7,651 nucleotides of DNA from Methanoregulaceae archaeon (GCA_025453715.1 JALOPT010000162.1:1-7651), one strand, 5' to 3'. Counted from the first letter of the stretch, positions 1 to 6,265 are shown. Numbers and translations: made by a program. The notes: generated by a model from the sequence alone, not told the origin.

Positions 1-318
1 TTCGTCAGCGGAACTGCGATCACCAGTGACATTTACATCCGGATAACGGGTACACACTTCATCGCGAAGTCCATGCAACCATAGCTCGTCCCCATCGGCA
101 ATAACACTCACAGTGGAGTCCGAAAAAAGGGAACCCCAGTTTTTCTCAAGCCTGGCATCTACGAGGCTCATGAGTGCATCTCCGGTGAGATACAGGTTAC
201 AGCCATTATTGGTATCCGTTATCTTTGCATGTCCACTCTTTTCGGGAAAACATTCTTTGATCCATTTGAGCCGTTCGGGAGATACTTCCCCGCAGAACAG
301 GAAGTAAGAGGAGGTCAT
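1..318 (-). CDS. Unrecognised protein, possibly DsrE-like (3' end beyond window)
   Basis: An open frame of 106 codons runs from an ATG at 318 to the left edge without a stop, so the C-terminus is missing. A GAGGAT ribosome binding site lies about 8 nt upstream of the ATG. The N-terminus starts MTSSYFLFCGEV; a middle stretch reads LYLTGDALMSL, followed by VSVIADGDELWLHGL. The alternation of a short hydrophobic strand ending in TGD, a helix and a second strand resembles the DsrE/DsrF/DsrH sulfur-carrier fold. DsrE-like and TusA-like proteins commonly neighbour YeeE/YedE transporters, and this gene follows such a pair after only 45 nt, so co-transcription is likely. The frame being open is seen directly; the DsrE-like assignment is inference from strand pattern and context and is weak. 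Confidence 0.6.
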   Translation of the reverse strand, partial: MTSSYFLFCGEVSPERLKWIKECFPEKSGHAKITDTNNGCNLYLTGDALMSLVDARLEKNWGSLFSDSTVSVIADGDELWLHGLRDEVCTRYPDVNVTGDRSSADE

Positions 319-363
319 CGACAACAATCCTCTTCTTCTGGCAAAAAATTCAATAAATACATC

Positions 364-891
364 TCATACCCCGAACCCTATTAATTTCATGAGAACTACA
401 ACGGCTCCCGATACCCACGCGGCAAAAATAATTGAGCCAATACACATCCCGACGAAAAACCAGGCCGCTTTGTAATTTCCTTCTGATGCCATTACGGTCT
501 GTCTGATAGGACAACCCCCCAGGTACACACAGATTAACCCGATGAACAAACCCGGGATTATTGCAAACAGGAAATATGCAGCGGGACTTAAGCCCCCGGG
601 GGCACCGGGGATCGCTGTGAACAGTCCGTTTGTGTTCGCCCATAAAAATCCCTCCATGGCACTCGGGATAATGAACCAGAAGAGGAGGTACCCGGCAAAC
701 GATGCGAGAATCAGTGTAATATACCCTGAAAGGAGTCGTGTGTGCCTGAAAAGGTAAAAGTCACGGAACCCGCCAATCGAACAATACCCGGACCTCTGGG
801 CTAAATATCCAATGAGGAGCCCGAGCATAAGCGTTACGACGGGGACCGCATAGATGGCGATATCCTTTGGAAGTATTCCAACCGCGACCAT
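364..891 (-). CDS. YeeE/YedE family transporter, C-terminal half protein
   Basis: Polytopic membrane protein of 175 residues, the second half of a split YeeE/YedE-type transporter. This family includes the thiosulfate importer TsuA/YeeE and putative selenium transporters, in which conserved cysteines along the channel pass the substrate. The hallmark motifs are visible: RSGYCSIGGFRDF (Cys37) after the first membrane segment and GGCPIRQTVMASEGN (Cys127). I count about five hydrophobic segments. A longer reading starting at 915 is possible, but the ATG at 891 has a strong GGGAGGAGG site 4-5 nt upstream and overlaps the preceding stop as TAATG, so 891 is the better start. The two halves are probably translated in a coupled way and assemble together. 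Whether the substrate is thiosulfate, a selenium compound or something else cannot be told from sequence. Confidence 0.88.
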   Translation of the reverse strand: MVAVGILPKDIAIYAVPVVTLMLGLLIGYLAQRSGYCSIGGFRDFYLFRHTRLLSGYITLILASFAGYLLFWFIIPSAMEGFLWANTNGLFTAIPGAPGGLSPAAYFLFAIIPGLFIGLICVYLGGCPIRQTVMASEGNYKAAWFFVGMCIGSIIFAAWVSGAVVVLMKLIGFGV

Positions 892-1436
892 TATGCCTCC
901 TCCCGTTCTGCCCATTTTAACATGATATATGCCCCGACGATAACACCAGCGGCCATAGAAATAATGAAGGCAAGAGCGCTCAGGTCACCATATCCGGTCC
1001 GTAGTGCTGCCCGGTACGGGCACCCGCCAAAGATCATGGCAAGTTGTAAGACAATTACCCCGGCAAGGAAATAGATGGCATACTCTAAGTTCGTCCCTTT
1101 CCGGATTTTATGTTCCTTTGATTTTTTTGCTGCAATATAACCCCCTATAAGAACACCGACAATACTCATCACTGGCAGGACCGCATTTGCGGAAATGGGG
1201 GCAAGGGCAAGGTGGGTACCTGCAACAATATTGGTAAGCCCGTTCACGAGGTCACGGGTATGGCAGGCAACACAAAAACCATAGGCGACGGGTCCACCGG
1301 CGCTGATGAGGAGGGCCTGGGTAAAAGCAGCGAGAATACCGATAAGGGCACCAAGAAACGCGGGGTGTCTCATCCAGTCCCGATGAGACTGCCCTGTATG
1401 CTCACTTCCAGATTGATCTGACATGTGTGTATACAT
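891..1436 (-). CDS. YeeE/YedE family transporter, N-terminal half protein
   Basis: Polytopic membrane protein of 181 residues, the first half of the split YeeE/YedE-type transporter. After a polar N-terminus of about 25 residues there are roughly five hydrophobic segments. Family motifs are YGFCVACHTRDL (Cys55, Cys58) and FGGCPYRAALRTGYGD (Cys139), the latter matching GGCPIR in the partner half, as expected for the internal repeat of the fused family. The start at 1436 has a weak AGGA four bases upstream; an in-frame ATG at 1424 (MSDQ...) is an alternative without a clear ribosome binding site. It is the first gene of a unit separated from the arsenic cluster by a terminator-like hairpin and a TATA-like element. 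The CxxC in CVACH could bind a metal or carry the substrate; that is inference. Confidence 0.88.
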   Translation of the reverse strand: MYTHMSDQSGSEHTGQSHRDWMRHPAFLGALIGILAAFTQALLISAGGPVAYGFCVACHTRDLVNGLTNIVAGTHLALAPISANAVLPVMSIVGVLIGGYIAAKKSKEHKIRKGTNLEYAIYFLAGVIVLQLAMIFGGCPYRAALRTGYGDLSALAFIISMAAGVIVGAYIMLKWAEREEA

Positions 1437-1506
1437 TCATTCCTGATGGTATAACTTTTTTTGAAATGTTTTCCATATTGGATTTTCATCATTTTGACGC
1501 TGTAAA

Positions 1507-1514
1507 TTATTTAA
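1507..1514 (-). promoter_or_regulatory. TATA-like box upstream of the YeeE/YedE pair
   Basis: On the minus strand the AT-rich octamer TTAAATAA sits about 70 nt upstream of the start at 1436, within a 131-nt gap free of genes. It resembles an archaeal box A and would place a transcript start near 1480, giving a leader of about 45 nt. The call rests on sequence resemblance only. Confidence 0.35.
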
Positions 1515-1540
1515 CCCAAATTTTGTACCGGAGAAATGCT

Positions 1541-1569
1541 AAAAAATATCGAGATTTACGGCGATATTT
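1541..1569 (-). terminator. Hairpin plus T-run ending the arsenic cluster
   Basis: Read on the minus strand, AAATATCG (1569-1562) and CGATATTT (1551-1544) form a perfect 8-bp stem around a 10-nt loop, and the descending arm runs into six T residues (1546-1541). The hairpin starts inside the TAA stop of the 61-residue gene. T-tracts are the main archaeal termination signal. The neighbourhood also holds an imperfect 12-nt tandem repeat, CGGTAAATATCG followed by CCGTAAATCTCG, matching at 10 of 12 positions. Confidence 0.6.
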
Positions 1570-1753
1570 ACCGTAATGGACAGGTAAAAGGGTTTTTATT
1601 CCCACACGCATCCGCACCCGCTGCGATGAGGTAAGGAGCGAACACGGTCTTTTTTTTAACAAGGCATGCATTACAAAGGAGGACAACGCCCAGTTCCTGG
1701 TGATTCACCTTCGTGAAAGAAGTACCTGATTCATCACAAACTGCACACTTCAT
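1568..1753 (-). CDS. Small Cys-rich protein, probable zinc-binding
   Basis: A 61-residue protein I do not recognise by name. It has two CxxC pairs, CAVC at residues 3-6 and CNAC at 27-30, spaced as in a zinc ribbon or treble clef, plus Cys50 and Cys58 near the C-terminus. No membrane segment or signal peptide is seen. Its ATG overlaps the stop of the upstream DGC-domain gene as ATGA, so it is almost certainly translated with it. As the last gene of the arsenic cluster, its six cysteines could hold zinc or a soft metalloid such as As(III); that role is inferred. The tight overlap and the terminator placed right at its stop support it as a real gene. Confidence 0.72.
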   Translation of the reverse strand: MKCAVCDESGTSFTKVNHQELGVVLLCNACLVKKKTVFAPYLIAAGADACGNKNPFTCPLR

Positions 1754-2118
1754 TTGCGGACCGCCTTCCGGACTGCCGCAACCAGTATCTCGATCTCATC
1801 GAACCTCGGGTCCGCCATCCCGTTCTTTTCAATCCCTTCTGCTGTCGCGATGATATGTATATGAGGGGTGATGCACATGCTTTTCAGTTTCTTCGCTGCA
1901 CAATGGTCCTTACAGCCGTCAAGGACCAGCACCTTCCCACCGTTGATCACGTTCTCCATGTCATGCGTGGACTGTTTTGCATGAAGGTGCCCTTCGAACA
2001 AATCCGGTTCCCGCTGCACAAGAACTGCTGCCACCTGGGAAGTAAGTTTTCCGGTATTGGAGATCCCCGAACAGGTAACGAGGACCAATGAATCGTTGTC
2101 ATCAGGAATTAGTCTCAC
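1750..2118 (-). CDS. DGC-domain putative zinc-binding protein (second copy)
   Basis: A 122-residue protein of the DGC-domain family, small proteins with conserved cysteines thought to bind zinc. The family's central motif is VLDGCKDHCAAKK (DGC at 67-69, Cys73); Cys16 in VTCSGISNTGKLT and Cys82 complete the set. The end, IHIIATAEGIEKNG, lines up with IIVTELGIVKAG of the other DGC protein at 5545-6021, so the two are paralogues. The only in-frame start is a GTG at 2118, with an in-frame TGA just upstream at 2127-2125. A better-placed ribosome binding site (GAGGG) serves an ATG at 2128 in another frame, which makes the true N-terminus uncertain. It follows arsM by 49 nt and overlaps the next gene by 4 nt. 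A role in handling arsenic or selenium is inferred from context only. Confidence 0.83.
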   Translation of the reverse strand: MRLIPDDNDSLVLVTCSGISNTGKLTSQVAAVLVQREPDLFEGHLHAKQSTHDMENVINGGKVLVLDGCKDHCAAKKLKSMCITPHIHIIATAEGIEKNGMADPRFDEIEILVAAVRKAVRK

Positions 2119-2167
2119 CCTGTGTCATGGTGTTACCCTCGTCAACATTTACATTCCAACTCGGATT

Positions 2168-2965
2168 TCAAGTGGATGACCGTTTTACTGCCCTTACTTT
2201 CACGCTTCGTATCGATCCCTCAATCTTCGGGAACAGCGGATCGGTAGCGGAAAGGTCAAATGGCACTCGTACCTCCTCAAGTACTGCCACATCGGTTAAA
2301 TTAGCTTTTAATATCAGGTCAAGATACGCATCCTTCATTATCGCACCCGCGACACAGCTCGTATAGGCTTCAACCGAAGTTCGTACTGACTCCGGGAGTG
2401 GTTGGTCGAGGACAATATCGGAGACCATGAGCAGTCCTCCTGGCTTTAGTACGCGGTATGCCTCCCGGAAAACTCTCGCCTTATCAGGAGAGAGATTGAT
2501 AACGCAATTCGAGATTATGAGATCGACGGAGTTATCAGCAACCGGAAGTGCTTCAATCTCCCCGAGCCGGAACTCGACATTGGTTACCCCGGCTTTCTTT
2601 GCATTTTCCCGTGCCTTTGCGAGCATTTCGGGAGTCATATCGACCCCGATAACCAATCCGGTCTTTCCGACCTTGCGGGCCGCAAGGAAACAATCAAACC
2701 CGGCACCGGAACCCAGGTCAAGTACTGTGTCCCCTTCGTGAATCGCAGCATGGGCAAGCGGGTTTCCGCAACCAAGTCCGAGATTTGCGCCATCCGGGAC
2801 CGCATTCATTTCTTCTGCCGAATACCCGGCTTTCCCGCTCGTTTCTTCTGCTGTTGTGGTGCCGCCGCAGCAGGAGGATGATGGGCCACAGCAACCGCAG
2901 CCCTGCTCCGCCACCTTTGCGTAGCCCTTTCGTACATTTTTCCGAATTTCGTGTTCGTCAGTCAT
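2168..2965 (-). CDS. arsM: Arsenite S-adenosylmethionine methyltransferase ArsM
   Basis: Cytosolic class I methyltransferase of 265 residues that methylates As(III), using S-adenosylmethionine, to methylarsenicals up to volatile trimethylarsine. The nucleotide-site motif VLDLGSGAGFDCFLAA is at residues 81-96, with GVDMTPEML (107-115) as the acidic loop. Three cysteines sit where the As(III)-binding set of ArsM enzymes is found: Cys66 in LGLGCGNP, Cys154 in SNCVINL and Cys204 in SCVAGA. The N-terminus adds a Cys-rich stretch (Cys23, 25, 26, 32, 33; CGCC...CCGG), seen in many prokaryotic ArsM proteins and likely to bind metalloid. The ATG at 2965 has AGGTGA four bases upstream. Length matches the family. 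It follows the MtrA-like gene after 52 nt and precedes a DGC-domain gene, consistent with one operon. Confidence 0.95.
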   Translation of the reverse strand: MTDEHEIRKNVRKGYAKVAEQGCGCCGPSSSCCGGTTTAEETSGKAGYSAEEMNAVPDGANLGLGCGNPLAHAAIHEGDTVLDLGSGAGFDCFLAARKVGKTGLVIGVDMTPEMLAKARENAKKAGVTNVEFRLGEIEALPVADNSVDLIISNCVINLSPDKARVFREAYRVLKPGGLLMVSDIVLDQPLPESVRTSVEAYTSCVAGAIMKDAYLDLILKANLTDVAVLEEVRVPFDLSATDPLFPKIEGSIRSVKVRAVKRSST

Positions 2966-3017
2966 GATTTCACCTGGTATGTACTCATTATTATTTCGTC
3001 AGTTGTTGTCATATTGT

Positions 3018-3728
3018 TCAATCCATCCTCGTTTTCTTCTCTTCCGCTGCCGTTGCGGCACTTCGTGCCTTCAGCTCTTCGATCATATCGAGTGCTCGTT
3101 GTTTCGCGGCCCGTTCCTTGTCATCCTGCGGTTCAGACCACGGCTGCACGACCTTCCAGGTAATCTTCCCGCTCAACGGAGGTTCAGGCCATGCCCCGGG
3201 ATCGCAGAGGGCCTGGCCTTTGAAATCAACCGGTTTCTCCTGGTAACAGGACCACACGGCCTTCCTAATTACTTCTTCTGTCTGGAACTGGCAGTCAACA
3301 AGTGTCAGCTGGTCACGGAACCGCTGGATGAATTCCATCGGAACATTATACAGGACTGCGGTAAGTCCCGTAGTCCCGATAATTCGTTTCTTTTCATCGA
3401 CCCCGTTCCGGAACAATGCCTTGATTGCATCTCCTGTCTTGTGTCCTTCGGACTCGGGGCCTCCAAGGATGAGGAACCTGATATTCGGGTTCGCGACGAC
3501 ATTACAGATGACCTTCTCGATACCAATATTTGCCGTCTGCAAGGTCCCGGAAAGGGCAGCCCCGCTCTCCACTCCTGTCCGTACAAGGCGTTCAATTTCA
3601 GGCGGGATCTCTTCGGCATCGGTAGTCAGGATGATGATTACCGCTACCGGGGAGTAGTCGTTGCCTCTCAGGTAACGCCCCTCTTCGGGAGGATAGGCCT
3701 CATGAGGGGATACTTTGAGCATGACCAT
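3018..3728 (-). CDS. MtrA-like corrinoid protein (soluble, no membrane anchor)
   Basis: A 236-residue homologue of MtrA, the corrinoid-carrying subunit of tetrahydromethanopterin S-methyltransferase. In that complex the cobalt accepts a methyl group from methyl-H4MPT and passes it to coenzyme M. Family signatures are clear: YLRGNDYSPVAV near the N-terminus, NIGIEKVICNVVANPNIRFL, and GPESEGHKTGDAI, in which His96 corresponds to the histidine that ligates cobalt in MtrA. The C-terminus is charged (about 180-236, rich in Lys, Glu and Ala) and lacks the terminal membrane helix of canonical MtrA, so the protein should be soluble. The ATG directly abuts the TAA of the DUF166 gene; a second Met at codon 3 is also possible. 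None of the other mtr genes is nearby. Being between DUF166 and arsM, it may carry methyl groups to or from arsenic or a thiol; this is inference. Confidence 0.9.
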   Translation of the reverse strand: MVMLKVSPHEAYPPEEGRYLRGNDYSPVAVIIILTTDAEEIPPEIERLVRTGVESGAALSGTLQTANIGIEKVICNVVANPNIRFLILGGPESEGHKTGDAIKALFRNGVDEKKRIIGTTGLTAVLYNVPMEFIQRFRDQLTLVDCQFQTEEVIRKAVWSCYQEKPVDFKGQALCDPGAWPEPPLSGKITWKVVQPWSEPQDDKERAAKQRALDMIEELKARSAATAAEEKKTRMD

Positions 3729-4405
3729 TTACACCGTTCCTGCCTGCTTTTTCCGGAACTCTTGCAGTATCTGGTCCATCTCATCACTGAATTTTTCAAG
3801 TCCTGCTGCAGCCAGCGCTTCTCCTGGAATGCTGTGGAGCAGTTGCCGGACATGAAGGGCACCTGACACTTCTTTGTCACAGGTCTTCCCGAACCGCGGG
3901 GCTACACAGTGATGGCAAATCCGTAGCCCGAAATGCCGTAGCGTTTCAGCGGAGAGCGGCATCCCCACACATTCAGAAGCAGTTCCCCTTGTAGAACCGC
4001 ACGGAGCTTCCCGTAGTATCTCTATCCCGGTGATCGTTCCGTTTTCCACGTCGGTCACAAAACCGGGAAGTCCGAACTTCTCGGCATAGAGGTCGATCTC
4101 TTTGCACCCGGTTGTTGGTGGGCCGAGGCAACATGGGGGTTGATCTCTATCGCCTGGCGGACGAGACCGGGACCGGGGGTGATACCGAGCACTACCGGTA
4201 TTCCCTGTTCGACAATGGCAAGGATGACATCCGGATGCCGGGCATAGGAGATACAGAGGTCACATGGTGGCAGGTCTATCTCGACATCCTCCATGATCGG
4301 GGATCCTGAGTATGGAACCGTGACCCACCGGCAGGTGAACTGCCGGCCGATATTCTCAAATGCCCGCTTCCCGAATAACCCGTCGCTGATGATGTTTATC
4401 TGCAT
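3729..4405 (-). pseudogene. DUF166 family protein, interrupted by a -1 frameshift
   Basis: Two overlapping frames encode the halves of one DUF166 protein. The N-terminal half starts at an ATG at 4405 (AAAGGAG just upstream; MQINIISDGLFGKRAF) and keeps family-like text to VRQAIEINP, then runs 24 codons of unlike sequence to a TGA at 4057-4055. The correct text resumes in the -1 frame right after a run of five C on the minus strand (4139-4135): PCCLGPPTTGCKEIDLYAEK, then APCGSTRGTASECVG and CHHCVAPRFGKTCDKE, ending at 3729. Adding one base gives a continuous 225-residue protein, normal for the family. A GTG at 4058 could start the second half alone but has no ribosome binding site and would begin mid-domain. 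DUF166 proteins have been annotated as thymidylate synthases in methanogens; I regard the function as open. Causes: sequencing error in the homopolymer, a real mutation, or recoding. Confidence 0.82.
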
Positions 4406-4424
4406 AGGCTCTCCTTTACCACCT

Positions 4425-5474
4425 TCATGCCGGAGACCCCGCCATTTTTTCAAACTCTTTAATCCGGCGTCTCCTTCTCAATGACAGCCAAACAATTCCC
4501 AGCATGACCGGGATCTCGATTAGAGGACCGACAACCGTGGAGACCGCAACCATCGGCATCGCTGCAAATGCTGTCAGTGCGATGGCAATCGCCAGCTCGA
4601 AGTTCCTGCCGGTGCAGTGGAAACCCATCGTTGCCGAATCTTCGTAATTGTACCCCATACGCCTCGTCGTATAGTAGACAATATGGAACAGCAGGAAGAA
4701 GAACAGGACAATGGGGACCGCCATCTGCCAGATTAAGCTCGGGTTATCGATAATCACCTCGCCTTTCAGGGCGAACATGACAACCATGGTGAACAGTAAT
4801 GCGAGCAGCTGGAGGACATTGAAGCGTGGTATCAGTTTAGTGTTCAGCCATTCCACACCTTTCCGTTTGATTACCTCCCTGCGTGTAATAACCCCTAAAA
4901 GCAAGGGCAGACCGAGATAGAGAAGGACACTCTGGGCAATAAGGACGAAATCTATGGCAATGTACGTGCCTACCAGGAGAGCGATGAAGAAGGGTGTTGT
5001 AAAAATCTGGATAATGGAATTCCATGCCATGAGTACGATCCCGAGGGGGCCGTTACCTTTGGCAAGGTCCGTCCAGACCAGCACCATCGCAATGCATGGT
5101 GCGACACCGAGCAGGATAAGGCCGGTCCACAGGGAACTGGCGGTTTCAGCCGTGATCCAACCCCTGCCCAGCAGTATCTGCTCAAAGAATACCCATCCGA
5201 TGAAATAGAGCAGGAAGGGGTTGACAACATAATTGAAAAAAACAATGATGGCGACCTGTTTCTTACTCTTGAAGGCATCTTTAAGTTCTCCCAGCTCGAT
5301 CTTCGTCATCGCCGGGTAGATCATCAAAAATAATCCAATCGGGATGCCGATCGCAAGGTGCTGGCTGAATTCCGGGAAGTACTTCCCGATTGCTAATCCG
5401 GTTACAATGCAGAGAAAAATCCAGAGGGCCAGGAGTTTTTCAACCCAGCCTAATCCACCTGTACGTTCTGTCAT
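4425..5474 (-). CDS. acr3: ACR3 family arsenite efflux transporter
   Basis: Integral membrane protein of 349 residues with about ten hydrophobic segments that pumps arsenite out of the cell. Diagnostic ACR3 motifs are present: IGLFLMIYPAMTKIELGEL near residue 50, GVAPCIAMVLVWTDLAKGN with the conserved Cys127, FHCTGRNFELAIAIALTAF (285-303), and VVGPLIEIPVML with Glu320. The Cys and Glu positions correspond to residues important for transport in studied ACR3 proteins. The length is typical. The ATG at 5474 has a GAGGG about 9 nt upstream; an in-frame extension is not needed. It follows the DGC-domain gene after 70 nt, the widest gap inside the cluster, and is followed 19 nt later by the DUF166 start. 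No arsA ATPase gene is nearby, so it probably works as a secondary, ion-gradient-driven exporter. Confidence 0.96.
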   Translation of the reverse strand: MTERTGGLGWVEKLLALWIFLCIVTGLAIGKYFPEFSQHLAIGIPIGLFLMIYPAMTKIELGELKDAFKSKKQVAIIVFFNYVVNPFLLYFIGWVFFEQILLGRGWITAETASSLWTGLILLGVAPCIAMVLVWTDLAKGNGPLGIVLMAWNSIIQIFTTPFFIALLVGTYIAIDFVLIAQSVLLYLGLPLLLGVITRREVIKRKGVEWLNTKLIPRFNVLQLLALLFTMVVMFALKGEVIIDNPSLIWQMAVPIVLFFFLLFHIVYYTTRRMGYNYEDSATMGFHCTGRNFELAIAIALTAFAAMPMVAVSTVVGPLIEIPVMLGIVWLSLRRRRRIKEFEKMAGSPA

Positions 5475-5516
5475 TGCGATATTCCCTCATCCCATCGTAT
5501 CAGAATTTCATCCTTT

Positions 5517-5534
5517 GTGATCCCCGTTTATCAC
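5517..5534 (-). other. Short inverted repeat in the gap upstream of acr3
   Basis: The 70-nt gap between the DGC-domain gene and acr3 holds a 5-bp inverted repeat, GTGAT and ATCAC, around an 8-nt loop. No T-run follows and no clear TATA box is seen, so it is more likely a weak mRNA hairpin than a terminator or promoter. It could mark a processing or attenuation point, but a 5-bp stem may also be chance. Confidence 0.2.
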
Positions 5535-5544
5535 CATGGGATTT

Positions 5545-6021
5545 TCAGCAGCTTCCCCCGCAACTGTCCCCGCAGCCGCAGCCACCCTGTCCGGGTTTCT
5601 TACCGTTTCTTTCCAGTTTTTCCGTTCTTCCGGAACCTTCCCAGGCTGCTGATACGACTATTTCAATATCGGCATCTGTGTAGTCCCGGGACCCGGCTTT
5701 CACAATACCAAGTTCTGTCACGATGATATGCTGTCCTGGGATTATTCCCTGCTCTGCTGCGATCTTTTTCGCACACAACATCGGGCAGCCATCGAGTATG
5801 ACCACTTCGTCTGCCTTCTTTGCGTTTGCACGTAGCCCTTCGGCACCGATTGCCAGCAGAGCTACACAGGCGATATTCCCGTATCCTTCCTCGGTTAACT
5901 GGATTGCTGCAAGGTTTGTGAGCTGCCCGGTGTTTGCCTGCCCGGCACAGGGAAAGATAATCCGTATCGGCCCGGCTGGTCCCGTGGTACTGCTGCATGT
6001 GCAGGTGGGCTGTTGTGCCAT
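5545..6021 (-). CDS. DGC-domain putative zinc-binding protein with Cys-rich tail
   Basis: A 158-residue protein with a DGC domain (residues about 19-128). The core motif VILDGCPMLCAKK places DGC at 77-79 and Cys83; Cys25 lies in FPCAGQANTGQLT and Cys52 follows in the next strand. Both ends add cysteines: CTCS at 7-10 and a Gly/Cys tail GGCGCGDSCGGSC (Cys148, 150, 154, 158) that looks like a soft-metal or metalloid binding site. The ATG at 6021 is chosen over one 16 codons upstream because GGAGGT lies 7 nt before it and it leaves only a 1-nt gap after the thioredoxin-like gene. It precedes acr3. A plausible role is to bind As(III) and hand it to the pump or to ArsM, but no experiment is known to me; the domain call is firm, the role inferred. 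Confidence 0.88.
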   Translation of the reverse strand: MAQQPTCTCSSTTGPAGPIRIIFPCAGQANTGQLTNLAAIQLTEEGYGNIACVALLAIGAEGLRANAKKADEVVILDGCPMLCAKKIAAEQGIIPGQHIIVTELGIVKAGSRDYTDADIEIVVSAAWEGSGRTEKLERNGKKPGQGGCGCGDSCGGSC

Positions 6022-6022
6022 T

Positions 6023-6265
6023 TCACGTACCTCCAGCCAGGAACTTTTTAATCTCCGGGACATCCGCAACCCTGCCGGAGATTTTCAGGTCTCCGTCGAT
6101 AATGATTGCCGGCAACATCATTACGCCCCGTTCCATGATCTGGGCGATATCGTCCACTTTTACAATATCCCCTGTAATGCCGAGCTGTTTGACCGCTGCT
6201 TCAACATTGCTCATCTGCCTCTTGCAGTTTGCGCAGCCGGTCCCGAGTACTTCAATGGTTACCAT
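6023..6265 (-). CDS. Thioredoxin-like small redox protein (redox-active disulfide protein 2 type)
   Basis: An 80-residue minimal thioredoxin/glutaredoxin fold. The active site is GTGCANCKRQ (Cys11, Cys14) at the end of the first strand, and the cis-proline is Pro52 in MMLPAIIID, next to the active site as expected. The length fits the archaeal 'redox-active disulfide protein 2' family. The ATG at 6265 has AAGGT about 7 nt upstream. It sits 27 nt after the ProC-like gene and 1 nt before the DGC-domain gene. Proteins of this class are often found near predicted permeases and metalloid genes, and it could reduce disulfides or deliver thiols for arsenic reduction or methylation; that part is inference. 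No arsC arsenate reductase is visible, so a redox role here would fill a gap. Confidence 0.92.
   Translation of the reverse strand: MVTIEVLGTGCANCKRQMSNVEAAVKQLGITGDIVKVDDIAQIMERGVMMLPAIIIDGDLKISGRVADVPEIKKFLAGGT

Noticed and set aside
364..915. Longer version of the second YeeE/YedE half starting at 915
   Set aside because: The extra eight residues (MGRTGGGI) come from the ribosome binding site read as codons; the ATG at 891 has ideal spacing and a TAATG junction.
2964..3866. A 300-codon open frame on the plus strand opposite the MtrA-like gene
   Set aside because: It lies antisense to a well-supported gene with conserved MtrA motifs, its translation has no recognisable domain, and it spans two minus-strand genes; it is a shadow of their codon usage.
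4055..4453. DUF166 N-terminal frame starting at 4453
   Set aside because: The first 16 residues overlap the acr3 end and include the ribosome binding site in the frame; the ATG at 4405 follows AAAGGAG and begins with the conserved strand QINIISDG.
5545..6069. Longer version of the Cys-tailed DGC protein starting at 6069
   Set aside because: It would overlap the thioredoxin-like gene by 47 nt and read through the GGAGGT site; the ATG at 6021 is better placed.
6001..6069. Signal of a frameshift between the thioredoxin-like and DGC genes
   Set aside because: The stop at 6023, the GGAGGT site and the ATG at 6021 form an ordinary operon junction and both proteins are complete for their families.
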